From positions 2,418,001-2,482,000 of the forward strand of contig JBBMOL010000082.1 of the NCBI GenBank assembly GCA_037954665.1: 64,000 bases of DNA, given 5' to 3'. A program made the position numbers and the translations under genes. The stretch comes from Laguncularia racemosa. Lineage: Eukaryota > Streptophyta > Magnoliopsida > Myrtales > Combretaceae. Below, piece after piece: positions 32,690-44,611 of the stretch (positions are counted from its first letter, which is position 1; every line of letters starts with the position of its first letter). Under the pieces are notes generated by a model. That model made no database searches, was not told where the DNA came from, and worked only from the letters and a program-made list of their open reading frames with translations.

Positions 32690-33852
32690 TATGATCATTG
32701 TCTTCATCTTCTGATTGCTCCTTTGGAAAAGTCTCATAGTGCAAGTCCTGTGCTGCTATTGCATTCATGTAAGATATAGTAGATTTGAACATATTAAACA
32801 ATGTAGTCCTAAATTTCTTATTCTTCTTCCTTTCATGCCTAAACTCCCTTTTTTACTTCCTTAAGCTCATGCTTGATACCCTTAATGTCTTTCCTCAACC
32901 TCTTACAAGTGCTCTCAGGAGGAGCAAATTAGGATGTGGAAGCTCTCATGGTGGGGAAAATGTTTGGAGTCTCTTCAATATCTTCTGAAATAACTCAATT
33001 GGCCATCTTAGATAGCCCATAAGTCTTGAATGGTCTTGAAGAGATTTTCTTACATTCTATAATCACATCCCCTTTATGGTGTTCAAATATACCCATGCCT
33101 TTTAACAATGCAGTGATATACCCTCCACAAAGAATAACTCTAGTTCTTGTATCCTCCATCTATCTAGCAATAAAATTTGTTACTTCTATCCTAATATCAA
33201 TTTTGTAGCTTGAAATCATACTATACAAGTAGAACATACCAAAGCTTGTTACTTTACTATGACTGGTCTTCTTGTAGCAAATGGTATGAGATAGAATGTG
33301 GTGGAGTAACTTGTGCTCCACTGAGGCAAAGGTGGTAACAAGAGATTTGGATGGTATAAAATCATCCCTCCTAAGTCTAATAAGCTGAAACCAAAATGTT
33401 TCTGCACCCATGTTTGAAGGCTAAGCATTAGGGAGGTCTTCTTCAACTTCTTCATCCTCATAAACCCCCAAGAAATATCCAAACTGTTTAAGATCAATTA
33501 CATAGACCTGCTCATAAGCTTGGAATGGCATAATGGAATGGTGCTCGTCATGCTCTATTTTCATTGTAGATAAAAACTCAATCGTGACATTCTTGTAGGC
33601 CGGTTCTCTTATCTCAAATAGTTTAAATAATGTCTTGTCTACTACCAATTACTTAATCTTCTCCTCCATGTCATAATCCCTTAAAAGCTCCCATTTAAGA
33701 TACTGTTGGTTCATAAAGTCCTTTAACAATTGTGTCTTTCTTTCTTTAGCACAGTCCTATTCAGAGAGGAGCTCTATGTGCTGTTTGTTAGAAGAAGTCT
33801 CACTTGTAGCTTTTTGTTTCTATTTCTTAGGCTTAAGTTTTCTGGGTGGCAT
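32690..33852 (-). pseudogene. Athila env-position ORF, stops and frameshifts
   Basis: Minus strand. ATG at 33852 (MPPRKLKPKK, basic) is followed quickly by a stop. Later open parts are 33648-33421, with the FEIREPAYKNVTIEFLST motif, and 33411-33160, with the FGMFYLYSMISSYKID motif, then GGYITALLKGMGI near 33090. These fit the plant ATHILA ORF-1/putative transposon protein family in order and spacing. The 3' part becomes lysine/glutamate-rich. Position after pol and before the polypurine tract is that of the Athila env-like gene; no transmembrane segment is clear. About six breaks. Confidence 0.65.
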
Positions 33853-34683
33853 ACCTACATAACAATTTATATGAAATTCTAAGGGAGACGCATGATCCTG
33901 TAAATCCTAATTTCAGCCTTAGGATTGTGTTTTAATTTAATAAATGCCTTAATTTAACCTAATTTACAGCAGATATGTCTAATTTAGAACTATAGGCATC
34001 AAAGTAATATGAACCAAGAAGATTTTTTTTTCTTTTTTTTTTTATGCTTACTCTTACACTAGGAGAATCAAAGTTGGCAGCCTAAATTAGGTAGCCTAAA
34101 TTTTAAATAGCACGGGAATTGAACAAAACACCATAAAATTCCCGAGAAAACACATGATAAGCAAAATTGAATAATATTTTTCAATTCATGAACCTTATTC
34201 ACAAAATTGAGACCCCATAATGAATTAGCTACATATAATTGAACATATAGGTAGTAAATATGGAAAAGCCCCAATTTTTCTTAATTCAATTCGGTTCAAA
34301 CCCTAGTTCTTACATGCTGGAATTTTTTTTTTCTTTTAAATTCAGCACAAAACTAGATGTAAATTCACGTGCATGTACATGTAAGAAAAATTCCAATTCG
34401 AGCAAGAAAAAAAAAATAGCAACCCAACACATCCCAATAATTTAAGACTACCTTGATGTAAAAATCGCATGTTTCTAGAGGAAGAAAATTAAATAAACAT
34501 GAACTTACAAGAATAACGAACAGAAGGAATGGAGACTTACTTGATCTTGATTCTAATGAAGAGAAGAAATTTAGCTCCTTGAGTGTGAGTGGGTGCATGA
34601 GAGTTTTTAGAGAGAGAGAGAGAGGATGTGTGAGAATGAGAGAAGTGAAATGAGGAAGAAGATGTGCACCTGTTGAAATAAGC
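33853..34683 (-). other. leader between pol and env-position ORF
   Basis: No coding signal. It contains T-rich runs at 34026-34041, a GAGAGAGAGAGAG run at about 34605-34624 (CT-rich on the sense strand) and an A-run near 34409. It could hold a splice acceptor for the downstream ORF, which is inference. Confidence 0.45.
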
Positions 34684-36266
34684 TGATAGGACATACGTCG
34701 ACAGCTTAGAATTTTATGCTATCGGGGTACATTGCCGGCTTAGAAACTTGGCATTTATTTATTAAAAAAAAAATAAACTAATTTACCTTAATTCTATGCA
34801 TGGGCTACCTCCCATGAAGCGCTTAGTTTATAGTCACTAGCCTGACTTCACTGGTGTTTTAGAAAGGATTTGCCAGATCTACGATTGTGGCAACACTATC
34901 AATGTTTTCTCCTTCATAGTAATCTTTGAGGAGATAACCATTTACTTTAAAAGTACGATTATTTTTGGCTTTCAATTCAACTACACCATAAGGAAAAACC
35001 TTATCAATAACAAATGGACCTAACCATTGAGATCTCAACTTACTTGGAAATAACTACAATCAGACCAAGGGAAAACTCTTGGCTTAAAATGTTCTTATCA
35101 TGCCATCGCTTAGCTCGTTCCTTATATATCTTAGCATTCTCATATGCTTCCTCTCTCAATTCAGCCATCTAATTCAACCGAAGCAACCTCTTTTTACCTG
35201 TAGCTTGGGAATCAAAGTTAAGGTATTTTATTGCTTAATATGCCTTGTGCTCAAGCTCAACAGGTAGATGACATGATTTACCATAAACAATCTTGTACGG
35301 GGACATTCCTATAGGGGTTTTGAAAGTATTTTTATATGCCCACAATGCATCATCAAGTTTTAAAGACCAATCTTTCCTAGATGCATTGATAGCTTTTTCT
35401 AAAATACGCTTTATCTCCCTATTGGATAGCTCTACTTGTCCACAGGTTTGTGGATGTTAAGGGGTGGCAATTTTATAAGTCGATAGGACATACGTCGACA
35501 GCTTAGAATTTTATGCTATCGGGGTACATTGCCGGCTTAGAAACTTGGCATTTATTTATTAAAAAAAAATAAACTAATTTACCTTAATTCTATGCATGGG
35601 CTACCTCCCATGAAGCGCTTAGTTTATAGTCGCTAGCCTGACTTCACTGGTGTTTTAGAAAGGATTTGCCAGATCTACGATTGTGGCAACACTATCAATG
35701 TTTTCTCCTTCATAGTAATCTTTGAGGAGATAACCATTTACTTTAAAAGTACGATTATTTTTGGCTTTCAATTCAACTACACCATAAGGAAAAACCTTAT
35801 CAATAACAAATGGACCTAACCATTGAGATCTCAACTTACTTGGAAATAACTACAATCAGACCAAGGGAAAACTCTTGGCTTAAAATGTTCTTATCATGCC
35901 ATCGCTTAGCTCGTTCCTTATATATCTTAGCTTTCATATGCTTCCTCTCTCAATTCAGCCCTCAATTCAACGAAGCAACCTCTTTTTACTGTAGCTTGGA
36001 ATCAAGTTTAAGGTATTTTATTGCTTAATATGCCTTGTGCTCAAGCTCAACAGGTAGATGCATGATTTACCATAAACAATCTTGTACGGACATTCCTATA
36101 GGTGTTTTGCAAGTATTTTTTATATGCCCAATGTATCATCAAGTTTAAAGACCAATCTTTCTATAGATGCATTGATAGCTTTTTCTAAAATACGCTTTAT
36201 CTCCCTATTGGATAGCTCTACTTGTCCACAGGTTTGTGGATGTTAAGGGGTGGCAATTTTATAAGT
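34684..36266 (-). repeat. tandem duplication of about 0.8 kb
   Basis: 34684-35480 and 35481-36266 are near-identical, each with H1, the spacer and the integrase C-terminus, so pol has two tail copies. Copy 2 is almost identical to copy 1 until about 35930, then shows a dozen one- to three-base indels up to about 36180. Confidence 0.92.
34799..34816 (-). promoter_or_regulatory. H1 hairpin, first copy
   Basis: CATGGG-CTACCT-CCCATG on plus; perfect 6-bp stem with a changed loop (sense AGGTAG). The duplicated copy is at 35595-35612. Confidence 0.65.
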
Positions 36267-37000
36267 AACTCCATATTTTGATAATAATTTTTCAAATTGC
36301 CTATTGCAAAAATGCGATCCCTTATCACTAATGATAGCTCTAGATACCTCAAACCTTGAAAATATGTTCTTTTTTCAAAAATCTAATTACAACATTGCTA
36401 TCATTAGTTTGTAGAGCAACTGCTTCTACCCATTTTGAGACATAATAGATAGCTATGAGTGTAAATTTGTTTGAATAAGATGAGGGAAAAGGACCCATGA
36501 AATCCATTCCCAATACATCAAAAAGCTTAATTATAAGAATGTTATTTTGTGGTAATTCATGTCTCTTGGAAATATTTCTAGTCCTTTGGCATTGAGCACA
36601 AGAAAAAATGAAATTTCTACAATCATTAAATAGTTTAGGCCAATAAAATCCGCAAGATAAAATTTTAGTTGTAGTTCATTCCACACCAAAATGGCCTCTA
36701 ACTTTAACAATGTTGTATTACGCTACGCTATTCAGTTTAAGGTATATAATGTCTAATTACTTGGTCAGCACAGCATTTAAACAAATACAATTCATCCCAA
36801 AAATAGTATTTCACATCATGTAAGAATTTCTTTTTCTATTGATATGATAAACCATATGGTATGATTTTGTTGACCAAGTAATTAACTATATCAACATACT
36901 AACGTAATCCTTAGATACCTACTATATACAATTGTTCATCAACAAACTTTTCATTAATTGGTGGATCTAAACAATTATATTCTAATCGGGATAAATGATC
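35462..37000 (-). pseudogene. Athila-like integrase
   Basis: Minus strand: zinc-binding region near 36600 (degraded), FMGPFPSSYSNKFTL near 36490 (first D as GMDFMGP), IISDKGSHFCN near 36320 (second D), then HPQTCGQVELSNREIK near 36230 with the final E. The C-terminus (DDALWAYKNTFKTPIG) runs to about 35480 and is repeated in 34840-35480. Several stops and indels. Confidence 0.82.
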
Positions 37001-37013
37001 AGCCACTACATTT

Positions 37014-37433
37014 TTAGTTCCCTTTTTTATCTCTAATTTCTAGGTCAAATTCTTGCGGTAGTAAAATCCAGCGAATTAACCTAGGTTTAGCACCAGCTTT
37101 AGCAAACAAATACTTAAGAGCAACATGGTTTGTATATACTATGGTCTTAGAACCTATGAGATAAGGCTGAAACTTGTCATATGCAAATATGATTGCTAAA
37201 AGCTCTTTTTCAGTTGTGGCATAGTTTCTTTGAACCTCATTTAAAGTTCTACTAACATAATATATGACATGAAATATTTTACCTTTCCTTTGCCTAAGTA
37301 CTGCTCCTACATCATAGTCATTAGCATCACACATAAGTTTGAACGGAAGCTCCCAATCAGGTGCAACAATCACTGGTGTAGAAGTGAGCTTCTCCTTCAA
37401 TAAGTTGAATGCCTGCAAACAATTACTATTCAA
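37014..37433 (-). pseudogene. Athila-like RNase H
   Basis: About 139 open codons: KLMCDANDYDVGAVL (active-site D), TTEKELLAIIFAYDKFQPYL, YTNHVALKYLF and LIRWILLPQEFDLEIRDKKG. Good match to Athila RNase H; frame lost towards integrase. Confidence 0.88.
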
Positions 37434-37439
37434 AACAAA

Positions 37440-37910
37440 AGTAGAATCTTTTTCAAGTAAATTACAAAGAGTTCTAGATATTTTAGAGAAGTCCTTGATA
37501 AATCTCCTGTAGAAGCTAGCATGTCCTAAGAAGCCCCTTCCTTGAAACTTTATGACCTAAGACAATTCCCTCTCTTACCATAAAGTGGCATTTTTGCCTA
37601 TTCAAAAGTAGATTAGTCTCTTTACATCTTTTAACTACATAACCTAAGCTTATTAGACATGATTCAAATGACCTCCCAAAAACAAAAAAGTCATCCATAA
37701 ATATTTTAATAAAATTCTCTAAAATGTCAAAAAATATAGACATCATATACCTTTGAAAAGTAGCAGGTGCATTATAGAGACCAAAGGGAATTCTCCTAAA
37801 GGTAAAAGTACCATAAGGATAGGTAAAAGTGGTTTTCTCCTAGCCCTCGAGTGTTATATGAATTTGATTATAACCAAAATAACCATCTAGAAAACAATAA
37901 TAGTCATGCC
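37440..37910 (-). pseudogene. Athila-like RT, C-terminal part
   Basis: Begins at AGHDYYCFLDGYFGYNQI (37910), with RRIPFGLYNAPATFQRYMMS and catalytic FMDD at about 37690-37701, then GIVLGHKVS. The N-terminal half lies beyond the insertion at 43334-43740. A gap near 37516 marks a small deletion. Confidence 0.88.
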
Positions 37911-37915
37911 CTGCA
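37911..37915. repeat. TSD CTGCA, left copy
   Basis: CTGCA before TGTCACACC, with CTACA at 43329-43333 after the right end. Joining the flanks restores a continuous RT alignment (MLEKL then AGHD), confirming the insertion. One mismatch. Confidence 0.85.
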
Positions 37916-39045
37916 TGTCACACCCTGAAAGGGGACCTAGAAGTCTCCACTAAAATCATCATGGCACGTGTACACCCGTTACATGATGATCGTCTTACGA
38001 GTCAAAGATCATAAGACTCTAAATAAATAGTTGCATTTACAACTAATCATAGTACATACAATTGGATAAAAAAAATACAACTGTAGATCTCGTATCCTAT
38101 GGTCAACCATAATCGTAGAGAATCAGTATCCCTTACCAATTAGTAAAATAGGATAAATCCTAGTTTTCTCAATTTCAAATTCTATTTAGACAGGGTTTAT
38201 AACATTTCATCTAAACAATCTATCATTCACAATTCTTACTTTGTTGTTCTGGTTTACCAAAAATCTCAACATTTCTCATCTTATCGTATCTCAAGCTTTT
38301 GTAATTGCTACCTACAAAAAGGGTCTATAAGGGGGTGAGCATAATATGGCTCAGTGAATGGGATGGTAACACTTTCAATGCTCTGTACACACAAGTAAAT
38401 TCAAATGAAGTTATCAAACATATGCTATACATGAGCAACTATATGAATACAACATCTCACGTGGTCTTCCGGTAACCGACATGAAGTCTAGGGTTTATAC
38501 CCCCTTTGACCTTGGGTTAGGGATTCCGAAGCAACCATCAGTGCCCAGGTCATTACCCGGTTTATTTATCTTATCACTTTGTTAATTATGATATCTTTTT
38601 AACTCAATAGCGAATGCTCTCGTGCCTCTTTGCACCAAACGAAGAGAAACCCTCAAGGACCAACCGACTCGGAACCCTCAAGGCGTGACAATCCCCTAAT
38701 CACTTAGTTCTCACTTAGCAAAACAGTAATCCTCTTGATCACCCCATCGAGCCTTGTAGTAGTGATGGCCTTCAATCTCATGTAATGTCTTGTGGAAATA
38801 CATGTCAGGTTTTTTTTTTTTTTAATCAGGTCCACTCCTATAATTAATTGATTTAAAGTGATCAAACAACATATACAATCACAATCAATTCTCATTCCAG
38901 CCACTGAAGTAACTATCAAGCAATTCATTTTACGCTCATCACAACAAACACAGATCATGCCTTTCTTATCACTCAAGACAAGAATTGAACCCAAACCTCG
39001 TGGACGTAAACTTATCCAGTTTTACAACAGATGAAATTAACTCAG

Positions 39046-39200
39046 TACCTCTTTGTGCCATCTCTGTTAAATGTCAAACAAATCACTTAGGGTTGATTTA
39101 CAATCATCTTATCTGACACCTCTGTGCCATTTGTCTTAAATGTTAAACCAACCACTCGGGGTTGATTTACAATCATCTTATTTGACACCTTCGTGTCATC
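39046..39200. repeat. tandem repeat of about 70 bp, two copies plus a start
   Basis: ACCTCT...TGCCAT...GGGTTGATTTACAATCATC repeats, with units at about 39048, 39118 and 39187. It is inside the Tekay-like insertion and resembles in position the 57-bp array at the window start. Confidence 0.8.
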
Positions 39201-39286
39201 GCACTTCTCAAGTGCTCTATTATTCACATTTTCGAGAGCCAACAAGGTTGTCTCGTATTTTCTTTTTGATGTCCTCAAGACATTGT

Positions 39287-39532
39287 GTATAATATATATA
39301 TATATATTTACACATATATATATGTTTGTGACACATCTTTAATTAAGGATAATTCACTAGACACCTTCCCTTATGTATTTAAGAGGGCAAGAAAACATGA
39401 TTGTTAAGTTGTAAAAACCAAGGTTGCACTCATGATTTATATGGTTGTTTTCATGAGTGTATTATATAGATATAATAGGAAAATAAGTTTACATAAGTAA
39501 ATATATATATATATATATACATATATATAAAC
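39287..39532. repeat. TA microsatellites
   Basis: (TA) runs at about 39290-39308, 39316-39324 and 39500-39530, broken by ACAC steps. Confidence 0.85.
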
Positions 39533-39999
39533 ATTTAGGATCCAACCTTGATATGTATACATAATGATATCTATACATCCTATTCTAACTAAGTACACCT
39601 ACTCGGTAGCTATAGAAGGAAAAGCTAGGTTTCTATATTTCGGCTTGATTTAAAGAAAACGATTTTGAATCATGGGTAAGGCTTATGGTAATAGCACTAG
39701 CAATATGGCGCTAAGTGCTATCATTAAGGTAATGACATCTAAACCTTCAGACCATTCTATCATCTACACTCTTTATGACTTATTTCCTAAACTCATGAAT
39801 CCCTACTATATAACTCGAACTCAGCGATAATCACATTCAATTGCAAATACAACAAACCAACACATCCGCATACATAGCATATCAACATACAATATAACAT
39901 AGTAGCATATCATTAAATTTCCCACTCACTTTTTTAGGGTTGTCGTTGTTTTAGCCAGAGTCGAGCGATTCCAGCGAGTAACCCCTTTGCATTCCTCTT

Positions 40000-40637
40000 G
40001 AAATCAGTGTCCTTCTATGATGCTTCCTCAACCCAATCATAGAAAGCCGCATCTCCACTTGACTTTAGTAGCCTTCTAGCTCTTGATATGTGTACTTTGC
40101 TCATCTTGCGTTTGATGGCAAAGCGTGAAGTCTCCTCTTTAAGGAACTTTAGGCGAACAAGATTCGAACATTGAATACTTCTTCAATGTGATTCTGATAT
40201 AAGGTTCCAGAAGGAACGATCTCCTTACAAATCATTGCTTCCAATACCCCAAGTTGCTGTGATTGACTGTCAATTTTCCTTATGTAGAAGTCGAGCAATG
40301 GAATGTCTTCGATCTACTAAATTTGGAATTCCTTCTTCCATGTATGCAAGATACCCTTAGAAAGGACAACTAAAGGTCTTACATTAAGTATTTAGCTAAG
40401 AATGATCTTCTTCAACATCCTTTGAACATTCCATTGTGAAATCCATTTCATTCCAATTATCCCCCGAGCCACCATCTTGGATGTTGCTTGAATCATTCCC
40501 TTCACCATCTACACTGCCATAAATGATTCTTCTTTCCATGAAGCATCTTTGAACCTTTCACTTATCAATTTATCTCTAATATCTTCCAATGATCTACTTG
40601 TAAGACAACCCGCATGATTTACTAGTCCTTAAAGGTT
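40000..40637 (-). other. block of unknown origin inside the Tekay-like insertion
   Basis: One minus frame reads for about 190 codons with around five or six stops, fewer than expected for AT-rich DNA. It includes LEDIRDKLISERFKDASWKEESF near 40560 in two parts. I do not recognise the protein. It could be a captured host fragment or chance. Confidence 0.3.
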
Positions 40638-40737
40638 TTGTATCACCTCCTTTCATCACATCTTTGTTTATATTTCCACCTACAGGGTTTTCCTTCCTTT
40701 GTACTAGTTTTCATCCTCACTCATACTTTCATTTCCA

Positions 40738-41757
40738 TACGTACACTAACCATTCCCACACACCAACGTGCTCTTATCCATATATATACACACTTCACAC
40801 ACCACACTTACACATACATACACACGATCATACCACACACCTCATTACATGCACACACAAATGCACTTTATTATACTCCTTTTTCCTTAAGTCCACATAC
40901 ATATACGCCACTAGTGCACACATATACATATACTCCATTCACTTCTCACACCGTCGACACACATACTCCACATATACTTCACACAACTAATACATACACA
41001 CCCACATACTTTGCATACGCTACATTCATCTTCTATACCCACACACACATGTTCACACCCCATACATCATCTCATAGTCATACATACATATCCTACATGC
41101 ACCATCCTCAACTTCCATACTTACACACACATGTCCATACACCATACACCATTTCACACACATACGTACATACCCATACACACCACTCCTTCCATATACA
41201 TATACACACATGCTATATACTCCATACACCATTCATATATACACTAGTACTGCATACCCCACACCTTTCCTACACCTATACACATACTTCATACACCCAT
41301 ATACACACACATGCCGCATACACCACACACCATCCATATACATACACTGCCTTCACACACACCATATATCATCCTACACATACACATCCCGCATATACCA
41401 CACACCATCACTCGTATATACACATATCCCTACACACACCACACATCATCACTCGCACACATACACACCTTTTTGCATACATCACACCTACCTTCCGTAT
41501 CCACAGACCATTTCAACACGCATACCTACATACTTACACACTTACACACTTGCGTCTTCCTTTCCCACACATATTCACACATCACGCATCACGCATCACC
41601 GTACACATGCACACACATATCCTCCTACATTTCGTACACCACCACACACACTTACATATACATACCCTACACACCGCATACTTCCACCCACACATACACA
41701 TCCTCACACACAACATCCTTTACCCACACACACATTCTCACACATACCCTTATACCT
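40738..41757. repeat. degenerate AC/CACATA low-complexity tract
   Basis: About 1 kb of CACACA, CATACA and TACACA on plus, with no fixed period. It generates long His/Thr/Tyr-rich open frames in all three plus frames, which are artefacts of composition. Confidence 0.9.
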
Positions 41758-41929
41758 TCTCCCTTTGTTAGGAACCTCAACCTTTGATTCTTTAGCGATT
41801 GTCGGAGTTTGAACTTCCAAAATAGGTTGCTCCTCCTCAGAATCATGTCATCGTCATAGGACATTTCATCGTCCTTGTTGTCACAACCACTCACACACTC
41901 TCGGCATAACCATTTAGCCCGCACTAAGG

Positions 41930-42400
41930 GTTCCTTTCTCCACTTTTCCACCACACCAGCCCATTGCCGTTGTTGGGTTGTTGTCGTCATTGCTGCCATT
42001 GTTACGGTTGTTAGGGTCATTGCTGTCACCGCGGTTGGGGCCGTCGTTGCTACTAGTCATCATTGTCGCCGTGGTTGTTGTTGTAGCAGCTATTGGAGTC
42101 ATCGTTGCTGCTACCATTGGGATCGTCATTGCAGTCGCTGTGGGATCATCATTGCTATTGCTGTTGTCTTCCTCCTTCGCACACACATACACCCACATGG
42201 TTACCACCGAGTAGCTCCTCCACCTCAAGCACATGCACACATACTCCCCTTCTTCTTCTGCTTTTGCTACTATCGTCATTGTGCAGCTGTCGTGGATGCC
42301 ATTGTTGTTGCAGTTGTCGGATCATTGCTACCACCATTGCTAGGGCTGTTGTCATTGTTGCTATTGTAGTCGATGTCGTTGTTGTAGTCCTTACTGTTGC
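41930..42400. repeat. degenerate GTTGTC/CATTGCTGC tract
   Basis: Trinucleotide-like repetition (GTT, GTC, GCT, CAT) on plus. Open frames on both strands follow from composition. Confidence 0.8.
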
Positions 42401-42619
42401 TATCCTAAAGCTGAGCCATTCGTGTTCAACAAAATTAGCCGCCTCCATGGCTATCCTCTGAGCCCAGCACAACACCACATGAGTAGTGGGACTTTCGATT
42501 GAGGCTACCTATAGTTCGTCAACTGGTAGTGCCACCCACGAACCCAGAAAGCATGAGCCAAATCTTGAGAGAGTCGTCACCTTGAGCAGTCGTAAATTAG
42601 AAGTCATCAACCAGGTGGA

Positions 42620-42850
42620 GTTGGAGTCGGAGTGGGAAGAGGGTGTGATGGAGAGAGTGACGAAGAAGAGACAGCACCGACGTCAAGGAGCTACGAAAAT
42701 GAGGGGAAGGGAGAAGGAAGAAAGGGAAACACAGGACAAGGGAAGGGTAGGGGAGACATGATTCGGGAGGAGAAGAGAAGAGGAAGAAGAAGAAGGAAAA
42801 GAAAAGAAAAGAAAGGGAAAGAAAAGGGAGAGAGAAAGGACAGGGATGGG
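42620..42850. repeat. purine-rich tract (CT-rich on minus)
   Basis: GGGAAGAGG, GAAGAAGAGA, AGGAAGAAGAAGAAGG and similar. On the sense (minus) strand this is a CT-rich stretch, as often seen around the transcription start of Tekay LTRs. Confidence 0.8.
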
Positions 42851-43333
42851 ACGACTTTGAGACTATTATTGCAGCTGCTGCGCTACCGCTGCTTGACGCC
42901 GTGATGGACAAGACAGACATGATGTGCGATAGATTTCGAAATTTTTTATTTTTTTTTTCATTATAGCTGTTTGTACATATATATATTTATATTATATTTT
43001 ATTATATTATATTTTACATTGTAATGTCTCTATTTTATATTTTGCACGCATACAAAGATATCTTTAAATTTTTATATTTTTAGTATTTTATTACAAAAGC
43101 TTACTTCTAAGTTAATCTAATTATCCTGATATAAATATTTACTCTAAATTTTTGTTTAAAATTCCTAGATCTATAATTTAAATTAATTTCATTATTTAAC
43201 CTATTATTGTTTGAAAATTATGTTTTGAAGAATTTACTCCTTTCACTACCCCGACCTAGAAATATTTATTATTCTATTTATTTTCTATAGATGTTCATAT
43301 AGCTTTTCAAAATTTTTAGGACTTTACACTACA

Positions 43334-43740
43334 AGTTTCTCTAGCATCTAATTAATGAAGGGGAGAGGGAAATGGTCTTTACGTGTAGCATCATTTTATT
43401 TTCTATAATCTATACAAACTCACCACCTAGTTACAGTGCAAGTATGAATTAATTCATTAGCTTCATTTTTAACCACAGTCAAACTAACCTTTTTAGGCAC
43501 TACCTGAATAGGACTAACCCATTTACTATTAGAGATAGAATAGATAATACCTGCATCTAGTAGTTTAAGCACTTCCTTCTTTACTATCTCCTTAAGAGTT
43601 AGGTTGAGTCATCTCTATAGTTGAAAAAGGTTTGCACTCAACTTCCAGAAGTATCTTATGGGTGCAAATCAAAGGGCTAATTCCTTTGATATCTGCAATA
43701 GTCCACCCTATTGCCTCTTTATTCTCTCTCAGCACACTTA
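43334..43740 (-). pseudogene. Athila-like RT, N-terminal part
   Basis: KKEVLKLLDAGIIY, SKWVSPIQVVPKKVSLTVVK near 43500 and DHFPLPFIN near 43350, ending MLEKL at the insertion. The continuation is at 37910. Stops at several places. Confidence 0.85.
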
Positions 43741-44161
43741 GGAGCTATTGCTCTTGATCACCTGTTAACAAAGAAGAAATGATTATTGGCAAATTCTTAT
43801 ATGTTCCAAGATAAGCATATTTTAAATAGCTAGGCAAAGGTTTAAGTTCTAGCATCGGTGGTTGTGCTAAAGATAGCATTGGTTTTATCTCACTAATACC
43901 TAGCTCCTCATAATACCAAGCCTTGATTTGTGACACTTGTTCCTCACATCCTTCCTTACTCTCATTCTCATCACTCCAATCATCTAAATCTCTAAGAACT
44001 TATTCCATAGTGTTCGCACCTATTATTTCCATAGCAGATTCATAAGCAAGCTCATCAATAATATCAATGGTATAACAAGATTTACAATCATCAAATTTCC
44101 TTATAGCTTCATAAACATTAAAAGTTATCTCATCATCCATAACTCTTAAAGTTAGCTTACC
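43741..44161 (-). pseudogene. protease-RT linker
   Basis: Open at 43745-43936: MLELKPLPSYLKYAYLGTYKNLPIIIS, the conserved Athila linker before RT (quoted in part: ELKPLPSYLKYAYLG). The part nearer protease is acidic and broken. Confidence 0.75.
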
Positions 44162-44611
44162 TTACTCCACATCAATTAAAGCTTTACCCATTGTAAGGAA
44201 AGGTCTACCTAGAATCACAAGCACTTCTCTATCCTCCTCTATTTCTAAGACAATGAAATCAACTAAGAATATGAATTTGTCCACCTTCACAAGAACATTC
44301 TCAATAATGCCTTTAGGGTATTTGATGCTCCTATCAGCAAGTTGCAAAGTAACATGAGTTTCCTTGCACTCTCCAAGTCCAAGTTTCCTAAAAGCAGATA
44401 GAGGCATTAAATTAATATTTGCACCAGAATCAATAAGAACTTTATCTAAGTGAAAATTTCCAACAGTGCAAGGAACAATAAAACTCCCTTGATCTCTTTG
44501 TTTCCTAGGTAGATTAGACAAGTCCTTCTCTACGATCATAGAACACTCTCCTATAGGCATCACAAACTCATTTCCATCAATCTTTCTCTTTTTGGTTAGC
44601 AAATCCTTCAT
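44162..44611 (-). pseudogene. Athila-like aspartic protease
   Basis: About 149 open codons on minus: SFIVPCTVGN, active site LIDSGANINLMPLSAF, then LQLADRSIKYPKGIIENVLV and VILGRPFLTMGKALID. It has the same architecture as the protease at 4400-4760, but with a DSG active site. It is the best preserved domain of this element. Confidence 0.9.

Larger units (their letters stand above)
37916..43328 (-). mobile_element. Tekay-like insertion, probably a 5.4-kb solo LTR
   Basis: TG...CA ends with a 5-bp TSD inside the RT of the host element. On minus it starts TGTAAAGTCCTAAAAATTTT and ends TTTCAGGGTGTGACA, like Tekay LTR termini. I see no gag, protease, RT or integrase, no PBS, and no second copy of the terminal sequence inside. 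Content from the left: LTR-like sequence with tandem repeats (to about 39990), an odd 40000-40640 block, an AC-rich stretch, a GTTGTC-type stretch, a purine-rich tract and an AT-rich end. A non-coding non-autonomous element remains possible. Confidence 0.6.

Noticed and set aside
40638..41812. Long plus-strand open frames rich in His, Thr, Tyr and Pro, up to 377 codons
   Set aside because: Present in all three frames of an AC-repeat tract; composition removes stop codons. No domain, no conserved start.
41667..42920. Overlapping open frames on both strands
   Set aside because: They follow trinucleotide-like and purine-rich repeats; no recognisable protein and frames overlap in several phases.
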